From Taxillus chinensis (Eukaryota; Streptophyta; Magnoliopsida; Santalales; Loranthaceae): a DNA stretch of 64,000 bases. The stretch is taken from the NCBI GenBank assembly GCA_023512835.1, contig CM042090.1:23836148-23900147 (forward strand), given 5' to 3'. The notes under the pieces are model-generated. The model worked only from the letters and a program-made list of their open reading frames with translations, was not told the DNA's origin and did not search any database. How positions within the stretch are numbered: position 1 is the stretch's first letter; the number at the start of each line of letters is the position of its first letter. Position numbers and translations under genes: made by a program. This document shows, piece after piece, positions 1-12,018 of this stretch.

Positions 1-614
1 GTTAAGCCACGGATTGAAGCATCCATGGATCCAATAAATAAAGCAGGGCCTTTGCGTTTGTTTAGGTAGGCTAGCTGGCTAATGGAAGCCATGTGATATA
101 ATCTTTCAATAATACAAGCATATATGTCAGATGGCGCATGAACCATCTCTCTGTCCGAGAACCTTAAAAGAGGGGGCGCAATTAAACATGCAAAATTTTA
201 CGGTAATATATTCATTTTTAATCTAATATTTCAAAAATATTCATTTCAAAATATTTTTAAGTTAAAGTAAACTAATATATGATAACAACTTCAAGAAAAG
301 TTATAAAAGTAAAAAATGACAATTGATAGACAACGGCCAATAAAACATTTCAATCAATTTCTTTCTATCCCATTTACCATCTCACAAACATACAAATTAT
401 GGTTACACTAAACAAACTTTCAATGAGATAAACTAACAAATAGCAATAAATTAGTCTGGGGTCAAAATATGTTAAAACTCTGTCTTGAGAGCCAAAACCC
501 ATTAGAGCACTTGTATCCTGCTTAACATAATTAATGGTCATCTAAATAAATAGCTAAATAAGGGTAAAAAGCTTTAAAATAAATAAAATAATAGTAAATT
601 TAATTAGTTATATA
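1..614. other. AT-rich intergenic sequence, no gene seen
   Basis: No reading frame with family resemblance, no splice-site series and no RNA gene is visible. The stretch is mostly A/T-rich non-coding sequence leading to the hAT-type element that starts at 623. Confidence 0.6.
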
Positions 615-622
615 GGATTGGT

Positions 623-1389
623 TAGGGGTGCTATCCGCCATAGCGGGGGCGGGGTCTACCTATTACCGTACCCCGCTCCCGCCTAGGCGGGTAATAAAAT
701 TTTAAAACCGTATCCCGCCCCATGTGTAGGCGGGGCGGGGTACCCCGTCCTATGGCGGGATAAGCGGGGGGAGGCTTCATCCGCCCGCACCCCGCTACCG
801 GCTTTTATTGATTTCTATCTTAAGACAATATTGCCTTTTAGAGGTTCCACGAAGCAGTTGATAAGAGTAATTCGGATCCTATCGGGGCAGAATCAACCTA
901 TTATCGCCTCCTGCTCTCGATTAGGTAGTAGATTAAATTTTAAGATTGTATCACGTTTTATATATAGGCGTGACATGATATACCGTTCTTTAGTGTGTAT
1001 TCGAATGAGGTTCGGTTTGCCCGCATCTTATTATCGTTTTTTATTGGATATGCCCATATCAATAATTTTGGCTTAAATCAATTTTTTACATTATTTTTAA
1101 CCACAAAATTATTAAAAATAATTTAATTTTACAATAATAAATATCATTCAAAAATATTAAAAATCATAAATAATAGTTAAATAATAATATTTAAAATATT
1201 ATACAATTATAAATAAACATTATTAAAATTAGGCGGGCGGGGGCAGGGCAGGATACCCCCGCTTGGGACGGGGTGTCAAGTTTAAAAACCACACTCCGCT
1301 CTTGCCTAGGCGGGATAACCCGCCCCGCATAACGGGGGCGGAACAAATAGCGGGCGGAGTAGCGGGGGCGGGTATCCGTTGCCCACCCC
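623..1389. mobile_element. Non-autonomous hAT-type DNA transposon, copy 1
   Basis: The element begins TAGGGGTG and ends in the complementary CACCCC, with GC-rich ends (repeated GCGGG and CCCGC) and an AT-rich middle. The flanks carry GATTGGT at 616-622 and again at 1390-1396, a near-perfect target duplication of the length expected for hAT elements. The same element recurs at 44166-44956 in the same orientation. No transposase is visible; the 81-codon frame at 831-1076 has no family resemblance, so the element is non-autonomous. The last two bases of the right end look altered compared with copy 2. Confidence 0.75.
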
Positions 1390-1396
1390 GATTGGT

Positions 1397-2701
1397 CAAA
1401 TCGACCAAGCTATTGAGTTTACTTCAACTCTTTTAAAATAAAATAATCAATTCTTTTCATGCATCACCTTTGCTTTCTATTCATTTAAAATAATAAAATT
1501 AGTAAAATTAATATTTTAATAAAAAATTTAAAAAAATATTGGGATTATTAATTGATGACATGTTACTTGTTACCAAAATATTCCTACCAAAGGCCATCAA
1601 CCCGAGACCTTCACTGTCGTTAAATGAGCGACACCATCTCCGATGCCACATGAGCGATGCCAGACGATCCAACGCCAAGCGATGTCATCTCCGACACCAA
1701 ACGAGTCGACTCAACTATTTCTCCAGTGACCCATCTCTTCCTAGCTGTAACTGCCCACGTACATATGATGCACATATGATGATATATTTCTTTTAAGGGT
1801 TATGGCGTAGACATAGATTAATTTTGAAACTTGAGTCAAGGATTTTGTTTTTTACTGTGCCGTGCATATTATTTGATACAAATTGGGATTATTTTATGTC
1901 TAGCTTCTTACGTAAGTTTTCTTCCCTTTGTATTAATTGGGATTGATGATTAAGGACTCATCTCTTCTTCTATAAGGTTTAGGTTTAATTGAAAATAATC
2001 TGTAGACATTATTTTGATAAATTGTGATTTATAAATAATAATATACTTTTTCTATAAAATGAGCTCCAACCAACCATCCATGTGTGTCCCACTCCTTGAG
2101 AATTCGCTGTGCAGAAGAATATGGAGCTCAAAGGTGATGCACTTTCCTTCTCTCTGCATACCCTAAGGATTCACAATGGATGGGAGAGCATTTGCAGAGA
2201 TGATAACAATATTTACAAGATCACCTGTGGTAATCTTAAATAACATGTCTAGCATTTACAAACAGCACAAAGTCAATTATGTGAACCAATGGGGGGTATT
2301 ATAATCATTCTGAATTTCAGTTTCATAATTTTGAGTCTATCATGTATATTGTGGCACACATGCAGTGGTTAACTAATCGAAACCTAGCAGAGACAGAAAT
2401 ATCAATACACAAACTAATGTCAGGAGAAATCCTCAACCACACCAGTACGATAGCTGCAACATATCTGTTAATGGATCAAAACCCACATAAGACTTCGTAG
2501 ATATATAAAAAGTTGAATCCTGTTTGTCTAGCTATTACATCGACTGGGGAAAAGGACAAAACACTGCGATGTCATGCTCAACACAGCCTACATCCTTCAC
2601 TAGGTAATGCAAGGAGACTTACCAACCAGCAGTGTACAAAACTAGCAGACAAATAGCTATTAAACCATAGCAACCAGGTGTTATCTATCAATAATATGAT
2701 C
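1397..2701. other. Intergenic, no gene seen
   Basis: Mixed AT-rich sequence. Short frames around 1539-1796 are low in information and match nothing I recognise. The part from about 2100 could include downstream or untranslated sequence of the adjacent minus-strand pseudogene, but no signal proves it. Confidence 0.5.
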
Positions 2702-4246
2702 TTACTTAGGCCAATGAAGGAAATTGTAACCCTGAAGTTAAAGAGGAAATCCTTCATTTCGCCCAACCGATTCCTTTACGACCTCCTGTGCAGCTCGCAT
2801 GGCTTGGTAAACAGCTACGGATTTGGGAGCCAATGCCAAGTAAGCTACGCACTGAACGAGGTTGACATCGCACTCGGGCATGCCAATTAAACGGCAAGCT
2901 CCGTAGCACGCAACAGCCTGGTCCAAAGCAGACGGGTCTGCTAATCCGACATCCTCACTTGCAAAGACAATGAGGCGGCGCGCGATGTAGACAGGTAGCT
3001 CACCTCCTTGGAGCATTCTGACAAGCCAATATATGGAGGCATCTGCGTCGCTTCCTCTCATAGACTTGATGAGCGCACTGATGAGATTAGATTGCTCCTC
3101 ACCAGCCGTATCATAGGAGAGATGCTTGGATTGAAGTGCCTCCACAGCCGCATCCTGGGAACCCATCCCCATTGGTTGCGGCACCTTGAGTCGAGCTCAA
3201 ACAATGGTGGCTGAAACCTCCAAGGCATTCAGGGCGACGCGAGCGTTCCCATCGCAATTGGATGATATAAAAGCAATGGCTTCCTGGGCCACATGAATTT
3301 TCAACCCTTCTCCAATGTGAGCGTTATTACCGGAGGCGATTCCTATGCTGCGAGAGAGGCCTCTGTGGGGATCAGAGGCGGCTCTGGTGAGGAGTTGGGT
3401 AACATGGGATGGCTGGAGGGGGTTGAGGGCGAGGACACTGCAGCGAGACAGAAGTGGAGCGATCAAGTGCAAAGATGGGTTCTCAGTGGTGGCTCCAATG
3501 AAAACAACGGTGCCGTCTTCGATGATGGGGAGAAGGGAGTCCTGCTGGGACTTGCTCAACCTGTGGACTACATCCACAAACAGAACAGTCACAGTCATAT
3601 GATGATGACCTTGTTGTTGTTTGGAGGATGACTTGAATTTCCTGGCTTCCTCGACGGCGTCCCTGACGTCATTAACACCGGCAGTATCGGCGGATAGAGA
3701 AACGAAACGATAGGCCATAGCTGCGGTAAAAGTAGTACAAGAAGAAGAGGAAGAGCGGGGGTTGGAATTAACAATGGCTCTTGCGAGTGAGGTCTTACCG
3801 GTTCCGGGGGGACCCCACAGGACAAGGGAAGGGAGGCGACTGCAGTCGATGGCGGCCCGAAGCATGGAATTGGGACCCAGAAGGTGGTCTTGCCCGACCA
3901 CCTCGGAGACGGTGCGAGGACGCATCCGCTCCGCCAAGGGTTGCAATGGCTGCAACTGACAAGAAACAGCAGAAGCAGAAGGTGGTGGCATCAGTGTTGG
4001 AGTAGTAGGAATAGGAATAGGAATAGGAACAGGACTTGTAGGAGTGGGCGTGGATAGAGATGGTTCAGTCTGAGTCTCGTGGGTATGGTTGTTTGGAGAA
4101 CCATTGAGATTGAGAATCTCTTCCGAGGCCATGTGAGTGGAGAAGCCTCCGGTGGCTGCCAGGGCTCGGGAGGCCAACTCGTCCGAGATTCCCATCTCCA
4201 CAATCTCCTCCTTGGCCTTGGCTGCCATATTATTACTATTCTCCAT
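2702..4246 (-). pseudogene. WRNIP1: WRNIP1-like AAA+ ATPase pseudogene
   Basis: WRNIP1/Mgs1/RarA ATPases act at stalled replication forks. Reading minus from 4246, an intronless frame gives a UBA-like N terminus (about residues 8-45), a proline/threonine linker, a Walker A motif GPPGTGKT (145-152), sensor GATTEN (251-256) and an arginine-finger region LLSRC (265-269). It continues in the same frame past an internal TGA (3197-3199) into the C-terminal domain (QSKHLSYD to VGRNEG). A TAA at 2738-2740 follows, and then an in-frame family-like tail LQGYNFLHWPK ending at 2702. Lesions: the internal TGA; Walker B reads LFVDVVH where the family has DE; the linker after ALNALEVSA is shortened; and about 35 residues before the tail are missing, with a stop in their place. 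These independent defects argue for a decayed copy rather than a sequencing error. It may be a retrocopy, but no poly-A tail or target duplication was found. Confidence 0.85.
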
Positions 4247-5641
4247 ACGGGTGTGGTTCTGAATCTGGATCTGGTTCCGGTTCCGGTTCTGGTGGTGATG
4301 ACAACCTAGTGTTTGGTCTGGTCACTGGTCTTACTCTTATACTTCCTTCCCCGCAGGAGAGAGAAAGAGAGAAGGAGAGGGGAATGATGATGATGCTGGC
4401 CGATTGGGCTTCCACCGGGAATTTAATAAGGTCATTTAATTAAAACGTTTCGATTCAAGAGCGGGAAAAACTATTCTTGAAGCTCTTTTTTCGAGCACAT
4501 CTATTATTTCCAACTTCCATGGTCGTTTAAATCGGCGTACATCTCAATTTTAATTTGGTTAAGATAACATAGATGTTTTAATAAATTTACTCGAAATAAT
4601 ATTAATTATAAATTCTACTAAATGTAAGATTTATTAAAAATTAAATTTTAAGGTATTCAATAATTAAATTAAATTTTATATAAAAAAAATATTAAATTAT
4701 TAAATTATTTTACAGCTCTTAGAGCATCCACTATAAACTCTCTATTTGTATTTTTTTGTTAGTTTGAATAGCTAGTTTAAGAAAAATACTTTAAAATTAT
4801 ACTTTTCAAACTCTCTATTTTAATCAAAATTTTAACAAAATAAATAGTAACTCTTTAAATTTAACCAAATACTATTCACTCTCTATTTGTTAAAATATTA
4901 TATTTTCTCTTACCATATTTACTTTTCTATTTCTTTTTTCTCTTTTCACATTTACTTTTTCATTTAAAATAATAAATAAATATTTTAAAAAGTAATATTT
5001 TAATTGGTAAATGGTTAAAATAAAGAGATTTAAAAGCTTGTTTAGATTATTAAATTAAAAATAATTTAATTTTAGTTATTTTTAATAGTCATATTTTTAA
5101 AGTATTAATTTTAAACTTACTAAAAAAGTTTGTGCAAAATAAACTTATATATTATTATTTCTTATTTAAAAATTAAAAGATATATATTCAAGCCTTCTCC
5201 ACAAGTTCTTTTACTCATGCTGCAGTATTTTATGATTTGTTATCACTGTGATAACTGCAAAAGTATATACATATAATATTTTGTGTAGAACTTATATGTC
5301 ACAACGGACTTAATAAATTTTGGCTATAATTTTACTTAATAATTTATTTTTATAAATTATAGCTAGCTTAATTTTAAGTTATGAAATAATTATTCAATAT
5401 AATTTCAATATTTTAATTAAAATATTAATAAAAAATATCTCTATCTTCGGTCATCATAACTTTAGCCTTTCAATTGTCATGAGAGAAGCAAACCCATTAG
5501 GATAAAGAAATGAATTATTGAAAAGTAAAATATAATAATAATAATAATAGCCATCTAATTTGTCTCACTAAATTTACCAGGATTGCATTTGTTACATATA
5601 ATGTACATTTAATGAACCCATTATCAACATTTTTTTTATTT
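4247..5641. other. Intergenic, AT-rich
   Basis: The first 150 bases hold purine-rich GA sequence upstream of the WRNIP1-like start. The rest is AT-rich, including an 'agagcatccac' motif near 4723 resembling a MITE end, for which I could not find the partner end. No gene is supported. Confidence 0.5.
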
Positions 5642-5644
5642 TTA

Positions 5645-6304
5645 AAGCATCTCCAATATGTTAGCAAAGGGGAAAACAATAGTTATATTTACTTAAAATC
5701 TTTATTCATTCCAGTAGCTAAACAATTAGCAAAAGCAAAAAACAAAAAAATAAATATGACTTTAATTTGTGCTTTTGTTGATGATGTCATGTTAGTAAAT
5801 TATTAAAAATTACAATTTCAGTCTCGTGTCACCTTCCCCATTTGTCTCTCCCTTTGTCGCAACCCACCCCCTTGCCCCTACTCCCCGTCGTGCTCACGCC
5901 TCCACCTCGTCGTTCCCCCCACACACAAAGCCGCCTCTCTTCCGTTCGATCACAGCATCGACGCCCTCTTGACCCAACTCCACGCCACCTGCAACGCTAC
6001 CGTCACCCTCAAGTGCCTAGTCATCCTCCACATCATTTCCACCTCTCCACCTTTTGGGACGCCTCCTGCTCGACGTTTGGGAGCTCTCTAACTGGCCCGC
6101 CCGCCCAATGCAACATCACCCACCATAGGTTGAGTAGGCATTCAGAATTTTGATTTTGATAAGACAAGGTTAATTGCGTAAAAAAAAAAATTAAGTAAAA
6201 ATATACCTAATATAACGTTGAAGTATCATTAGCTATAATGGTATTATAGCAAGCTAAAATTAACTTTAGCTACCCGTTATAGTTTGATAGGATTGGAGAT
6301 ACTC
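5645..6304. mobile_element. Tourist/PIF-Harbinger-like MITE with TTA target duplication
   Basis: The left end AAGCATCTCCAAT is complementary to the right end ATTGGAGATACTC, and both flanks are TTA (5642-5644 and 6305-6307), the signature of PIF/Harbinger elements. The interior contains a C-rich stretch (about 5825-6140) that opens a spurious 103-codon frame. Similar ends, together with a related interior in opposite polarity, occur at 19173-19700 and 21204-21695. The C-rich insert may be captured host sequence. No transposase is encoded. Confidence 0.7.
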
Positions 6305-6307
6305 TTA

Positions 6308-8520
6308 GCTAAACTTTAGCTATTTTTTAGAAATAGTCAGCTAGATACAAATGGTCTAACAACCTTTCTTAACAACTTTACAACATTCTTTTTTAAAAAC
6401 AAGCCCTTAATTTATTGAAGTTTTCTTCATTCTTTTTTTCAAAAACACTTAAAACCCTTTTTAATTTATTGAAGTCTTAACATAGATATTTGTATTTTCA
6501 GAGTTGCATATGAAATTAAGTAACTAGACTTTGGTATATCTTTAAAAGTTATAAAAAAATACTAATTATGTGTTGAAGATTGATAATAACAAAAGAGTTG
6601 ACTTAGTAAAATTTGTATTATTGTTACATTTATTTTGATAATTTCGTTAACATGAAATATATAATCTATAATCTATATGCGGTAAAACTATATTTTATAG
6701 CACAAAATTAATGAGACGATTTTGAAATGAGCATGTCATTAATGTGCACATTAAAAGCTACCTTTTAGCTAATAAGTAAACAAACTAAAAAAACATAAAT
6801 GGGCTAACTAAATCTCCAATCATTCATTCGTGTGCTATATTATCTCCATCCTTAAAATTGTGTGTTAATTGTGAAACTTTACCTGAGTATGTCTTTTGTA
6901 GTCTCGTTTTATCAAATATGATAACCACAAATGATGACTTTGTATTTACGTTTCTCTTTTCCTATGTTAAATATGAAAGCAATATGAATATGATATGTAT
7001 GGAAAAATAGAGTGAAAAATTTAAGCAAAATCAAAGAGTTATTAAAATCTAATGGATCAATGTCCAAAAATCAATTGGGTGTATGAAAGACTATAATTGA
7101 ATTCATATCAAATTATATTTGTTAGTTACTTTCTTCAATGTAAAACTCTAACATACATTCATCACATGAAAATATACACAACCAGAAATCATGGGTAATG
7201 CGGAATATTGAGAACACACACATCACAGAATAAAAATCATAAATAAAAACACAATCTGTTTTAATACTATATTAAAAGTTAAGGCTCAATGTCATGAAAA
7301 CAATTGACCTCACCATTGACAGTAAGAAATCCTATTGAATCTATGTCAAGTTATATTTATTGATTACTTTATCCGCTTTAATAATCGGTGTAAACTTATA
7401 AAATCAGTTTTTCTATGACATATTTATATTAAAATCTTACGTATTTTTGTGTGTGTACGATTCAAATGCGATTTAAAAATGTAATTTGATTCTCCATTCA
7501 AATGAGATTTTTAAAGTTGTTGATTGGCTATCCGACAAGAATCATGTTGTTTGGTTGCCTTTTAACAAAGTACGTTGAAAAACAAAAAATATAATGTTAT
7601 TGCAACTGGCTATCCGACATGAATTGTTCACGTTACATTTTAAAAATCATATTGTAATTTAAATCCTCGAAAAATGAAAAAGAAGATATAAATCAAAAAG
7701 TGGGGCGAAGAAACAGAGCGCCCACATTTCAAAGGCAAATCTGGAGACAGGAGTGCACGTTACACGCACTCCCAAATTTTACAACCCGGAAACCCCGCCT
7801 TTTTTTGGGCATCTTCTCATTTGAAAAAACCCCAACATTTCAAACTTCAATCATTTCGTTTTTTGTTTTTGTTGGCATTGAACCAGTTTGAAAATGACAT
7901 TATGAGGAAACTTGTTCAAAAAAAGAAAACATATTATACGATTATATCCATCCATTATTTATATAATTTACAAATTTCCTATTGAAAATATTTGAAATAT
8001 AAACGTATTATACACGCAGAGTTTAAAAAAATAATTACATTTATTTTTTAAGTGCATTCAATACAGCCTTAAAATTGATAAATGCAACAATATTATTTAT
8101 TATAATTCCAAGGTAATGCCATGCATACAAAACAAAACCCATAAAAGTTGCTAATAAAATAATCTATCATTCATTTAATGTCCATAAATCAATGACTAAT
8201 ATATTTGTATATACATACAACAAAATTAATAGTACATTTATTTATATACTTATTGCTATTATAATTTCAAATAATAAAACAAATTTAAGTTAGCAGGTAC
8301 AATTTTCTTAACCTGTTTTATCTTAAGTATTATTTTTTAAAATTATGACATCATAAATATAAAAAAATTCATAAATATCGTAGATTTTAAAAACAATCAA
8401 AATTTTAAAAGTAATACAGAACAAAAATAAAAGCAAAAAAAAAGAATATATTGATTTATAATTACTATCCCGCCCTCCCGAATTCCAAATCGAAATACAT
8501 ACGTTTCCTGGAATAACGCT
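6308..8520. other. AT-rich intergenic sequence
   Basis: About 2.2 kb with many short A and T runs and no coding series. A more GC-balanced patch at about 7700-7880 opens a 63-codon frame but resembles no family. From about 8525 pyrimidine-rich CTCTCATCTCT repeats probably belong to the 5' leader of the gene starting at 8688. Confidence 0.5.
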
Positions 8521-8687
8521 TCATTGAAACCTCAAATCCCAGCACCCCCAAAATTTTCGATTCGTCTCTCATCTCTCATCTCTCATCTCTCAGCTCCCAT
8601 CTCTCTCTCTTCCCAACTCCTCCTCTGCAACCCTAGACCCACCAAAATCGATCCATCCATCACTCCCAACCCCAGTCCTCATCGACC

Positions 8688-10653
8688 ATGCCATCCACCT
8701 CCAAGAAGAGGAAATCTTCAAAGAAGAACAAGGCCAGACGAGCTCACCCCAAGGCTTACGCCACTCCCTCCTCTCCCGGTAACATCAATCGCATCGCCCC
8801 CATTTTCCAAGTTCTCAATGCGTGTGTATATGTTTTCCTTTAAAAAACAAACAAAAAAAAGGTTTTATACGCATGTTTCAATCCATCTATGTTTGGTGTT
8901 TCAATTTATTAATGTAGTTATGAATTTACCCGATTTGCGAAATTGAAATGCGGGCAGTTCGATTCGGGTTGAATCAGCGCGTCCTACGCTTGTGTGTGCG
9001 CTTGCCCGAGTGTTAATGCATTGTACATTGCACTCAGTGGTTCCGCCATTTATATTTAGTATTCAATAATTATAGTTATGACTTATGAATTTCCCCGATT
9101 CTTGAAATCAAAATGTCTCATAGTTCCGTTTATTGTCAATGCACTCAATGGTTGCCAGTAATTCGCTACCGTTAATATGCTCAGTGTTTTAATTTTCGAC
9201 TACGGTTATGAATTTGCCTGATTGGTAGTAATATTGATCTGATGATAGGAAATGGGAAGCTCAAATCGATTGTAGAGAAAAATAGAGAATGTGGGTGTAG
9301 GTCGTCGTCTTATGACGGGAGCGATGGTGGTGAGTTTTTTACTCCTGTATCTCAGTTCCACCCAAACCCCTCGTTTTGCAAGGCTGAGTTGGGGGAAGGG
9401 GGGGGGGGAGGAGGAGGGGGGAGAAACGGTGAAGTCATCTGAGCTTTATAGCAAAAGAGCAGACGAGGGGCTGCTTGAACTTGAAGTGGTCGAAAAAGCA
9501 TTGGAGCGGGAAGAAAGCTGGGAGAGCCATGAAGTTAATTTTGAGTATATTGGATTGGCAAAGAATTCAACAGGGGTAGGGTCGCTTGGGGATGATGAAG
9601 GAACCAGCTTTAGTAATGTAGTTAATGAGATAAGGAAGGAAGGGAATTATGTCTCACTCAAGGAGACAACTTCTCTCGAGGATTCTGTTAAGCTTGATGA
9701 TGCTTCTGTGAAGAAAGAGCTGAATGCGGTTATTGAAGCTGCTCCAACAGGTTGTAATGCTGTGGCTGAGGAAAGGAAGAATGCTCCTAGTCTCAATTCA
9801 TTTGACCCGGTTCATCCCTTTCCCCAAGGGGTGGGTTGTGGCACTGCAACGGCTATCAAGGAGCTGGTTTTTCCCAGCGAGGTAGATCTGGGGTTGAAGG
9901 AAGAGAGGAAGGCTGCTCCCATTGTCAACTCATTGGAGGAGACCCAATCTCCCGAAGAGGTGGATTGTGGCACTGCAGCGGCACCTATTGACGAGCTCGT
10001 GGTTTCTGGTGTGAAAAGTTTAGGGTTGAAGGAAAATGATCAGCTGTTAACATCATTCGAAGAGGTTCCAGGGGTTTCTACGACTAATATAGATTTGCCC
10101 GTCAAGAAAAAGGAAGGAAAAGAAGGAAAAGTGTTTCCTTTCCCGAATGGACATGGCTGTGCATCCTCAAAAGGGATGGATTTTGAACCAAAGGTGAATG
10201 GGGATGTGTTTCCGGTTCCAGCTGACTACGGCTGTGCATCCACAAAAAGGATGGATTTTCAACCAAAGGTTAATGGGGATGTGTTTCCCGTCGCAGATGA
10301 CCATGGCTGTGCATCCTCGAAAGGGATAAATATTGCACCAGCAACAAATGGAGATAAATCATATCTACCGTCCGATTCGCTTAGGTCTGAAGGAATCCCC
10401 GATTGCTCTGAAAACCAGGTAGTGTGACTGTTTCCACCCCAATTACCCTCCCCCTGAAAAACAAAAATGAATGAAGGCAGCCAAAACTCACAAAAACTGT
10501 CTCTTTCTTTGTTTGAGCTACATGCTTATACTTATATTTCTTCTCTGTTGAAACAACACGCAGCCGCTGATAGCATCTCCACAACCTGCAAAAACTACTT
10601 CATGGAAGAGTTGCTGTGGGCTCTTCGATTTGCTAACAGGCTCTAACAAATAA
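8688..10653 (+). CDS. Plant-specific lysine-rich protein of unknown function, three exons, one-base frame break
   Basis: Exons 8688-8778, 9249-10418 and 10564-10653 join in phase at GT-AG sites. The start opens with a very basic tail (KKRKSSKKNKARR), probably nuclear-targeting. The middle is acidic and repetitive, and the last exon encodes TSWKSCCGLFDLLTGSNK, an ending I recall from plant proteins of unknown function. Within exon 2 the frame that begins KLKSIVEKN must shift by one base inside the G-rich tract around 9391-9431 to enter the long downstream frame (ETVKSSELY). The exons sum to 1351 bases, so removing one G gives exactly 449 residues. Either the G tract is miscalled or the allele is frameshifted. 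The sequence AAG|GTGAGTTA at about 10656 suggests an intron in the 3' untranslated region, so the transcript could reach well downstream. No enzyme function can be assigned. Confidence 0.75.
10131..10355 (+). repeat. Three tandem 75-bp coding repeats
   Basis: Three consecutive 25-codon units, at 10131-10205, 10206-10280 and 10281-10355, each begin VFP and carry HGCASSKG or YGCASTKR, then a PKVNGD-type end. The unit length is a multiple of three, so copy number could change without breaking the frame. A looser related motif (GCGTATAIKE, DCGTAAAP) occurs earlier in the same exon. Confidence 0.9.
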
Positions 10654-10659
10654 CCAAAG

Positions 10660-11575
10660 GTGAGTTATCGACCATCTTTCACTAATTATTTATTTTTGCA
10701 TGAATGATATTTCCCGACAATGTTACTGTTAACAGTTAGTTTCCCAGTTTCGTCAATTTCCCATCCTATAAGAGAATTATTATAAGAACTGTTTAAGTTC
10801 ATCCTATAAAAAAATATAAATAATTCAAATTCATACTGTACGAAAATGTATGTTTTTCGGTATCTTGTCATTTCCTTATTTTCATATCATGGATTCCATC
10901 ATCCCTTTCCCTATGATATATTTATTCATATTATGGCAATTATAAGATTTCTTTGAGTTCATATTGTATTCACTTCATATTTTTCCTCATTCCTTTTCTT
11001 ATATTCTTTTGTGGACTTTTTGTTGCTTACTTGGGAAATCCATAACCTAGACTAGGTTTTTGTTGACAATTCTGCCAAACCAAAGTTTAAAATATTGAAA
11101 AAGATTTTTTTTTAAAATATTTATTGAATCAAAGAACTTGGGTCCTGCAAATCGATAGGCTGCATAGCAATTAATATATAATTATGTAGTGAGGGTTAAT
11201 TATTTAGGATTTAAAGATAAAATCCGGGCGGGCGATGGTAGCTTGGCTCTCATATTTCAACCATTATTGTTAATTAATTAATTCTGTCCCTTTGGATCGT
11301 TTTTGTTAATTTTTTTTCTGATATGTTTTTTTTTTTAAAATTAAATTTCACAAATAACTGGAAAAAGAAAAAAGAATACAAATCATACTTTATTCAAATT
11401 TGAATTTTATTTTTCAAGCATCTTTTCTTTGGGTGGGATCCAAATGTTTTTGTTTTCGAACATAGAATTCGTGTTCAATCGTGCCGACCAAATACCGTGT
11501 ATTTGTTTTTGTCTCACAAAATATAAATTTACATAGAGTCAGGACACTTGATGAGTTGATGCCATTGTTGTTCTG
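10660..11575. other. AT-rich sequence, possible 3'-UTR intron
   Basis: This follows a donor-like site just after the stop codon of the upstream gene. No coding signal is visible. It may be part of a long intron in the 3' untranslated region, ending at an AG as far away as about 13329, but that is inference. Confidence 0.35.
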
Positions 11576-11581
11576 AAGGTA

Positions 11582-12018
11582 GCCAAGCGTGAGAGTTATG
11601 TTTGATTAGATTGTTTATTTGTTTTAGTTATTTAAAAAAAATATTTTTTGTTTTTGTTTTGAGTGTTATATAAAATAAAAATAACATTTCGTTATTTCAG
11701 TTTTTGAAAACTAAAATAAAAAATAGTTGTTTATTTTCCTAATCCTCACTTTACATGGGGGGAGATCTCAAGCTCTATTCTATTCTAGTATACCCCCACG
11801 GCCAAGCGTGAGAGTTATGTTTGATTAGATTGTTTATTTGTTTTAGTTATTTAAAAAAATATTTTTTGTTTTTGTTTTGAGTGTTATATAAAATAAAAAT
11901 AACATTTCGTTATTTCAGTTTTTGAAAACTAAAATAAAAAATAGTTGTTTATTTTCCTAATCCTCACTTTACATGGGGGGAGATCTCAAGCTCTATTCTA
12001 TTCTAGTATACCCCCACG
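11582..12018. repeat. 219-bp near-perfect tandem duplication
   Basis: The block starting GCCAAGCGTGAGAGTTATG at 11582 and ending TATACCCCCAC recurs immediately from 11801. The copies are nearly identical, the visible difference being one base in an A run. The unit is non-coding and has no terminal inverted repeats, so this looks like a recent local duplication or an assembly duplication. Confidence 0.9.

Noticed and set aside
831..1076. An 81-codon plus frame.
   Set aside because: It lies wholly inside the hAT-type element; the corresponding stretch of copy 2 (44166-44956) carries no open frame long enough to be listed, so it is not a conserved gene.
3293..3631. Plus-strand frames of 85-112 codons, including 3345-3602 and 3781-4005.
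   Set aside because: They are antisense shadows of the WRNIP1-like frame.
5842..6153. A 103-codon proline- and histidine-rich plus frame.
   Set aside because: It lies within the C-rich core of a MITE, with no family resemblance and no conserved start.
9291..9420. The first part of the long plus frame beginning MGVGRRLMTG, which looks like a signal peptide.
   Set aside because: The alternative frame (KLKSIVEKN...FTPVSQFHPN) continues exon 1 in phase and fits remembered homologues; the apparent signal peptide is an out-of-frame reading upstream of the G-tract shift.
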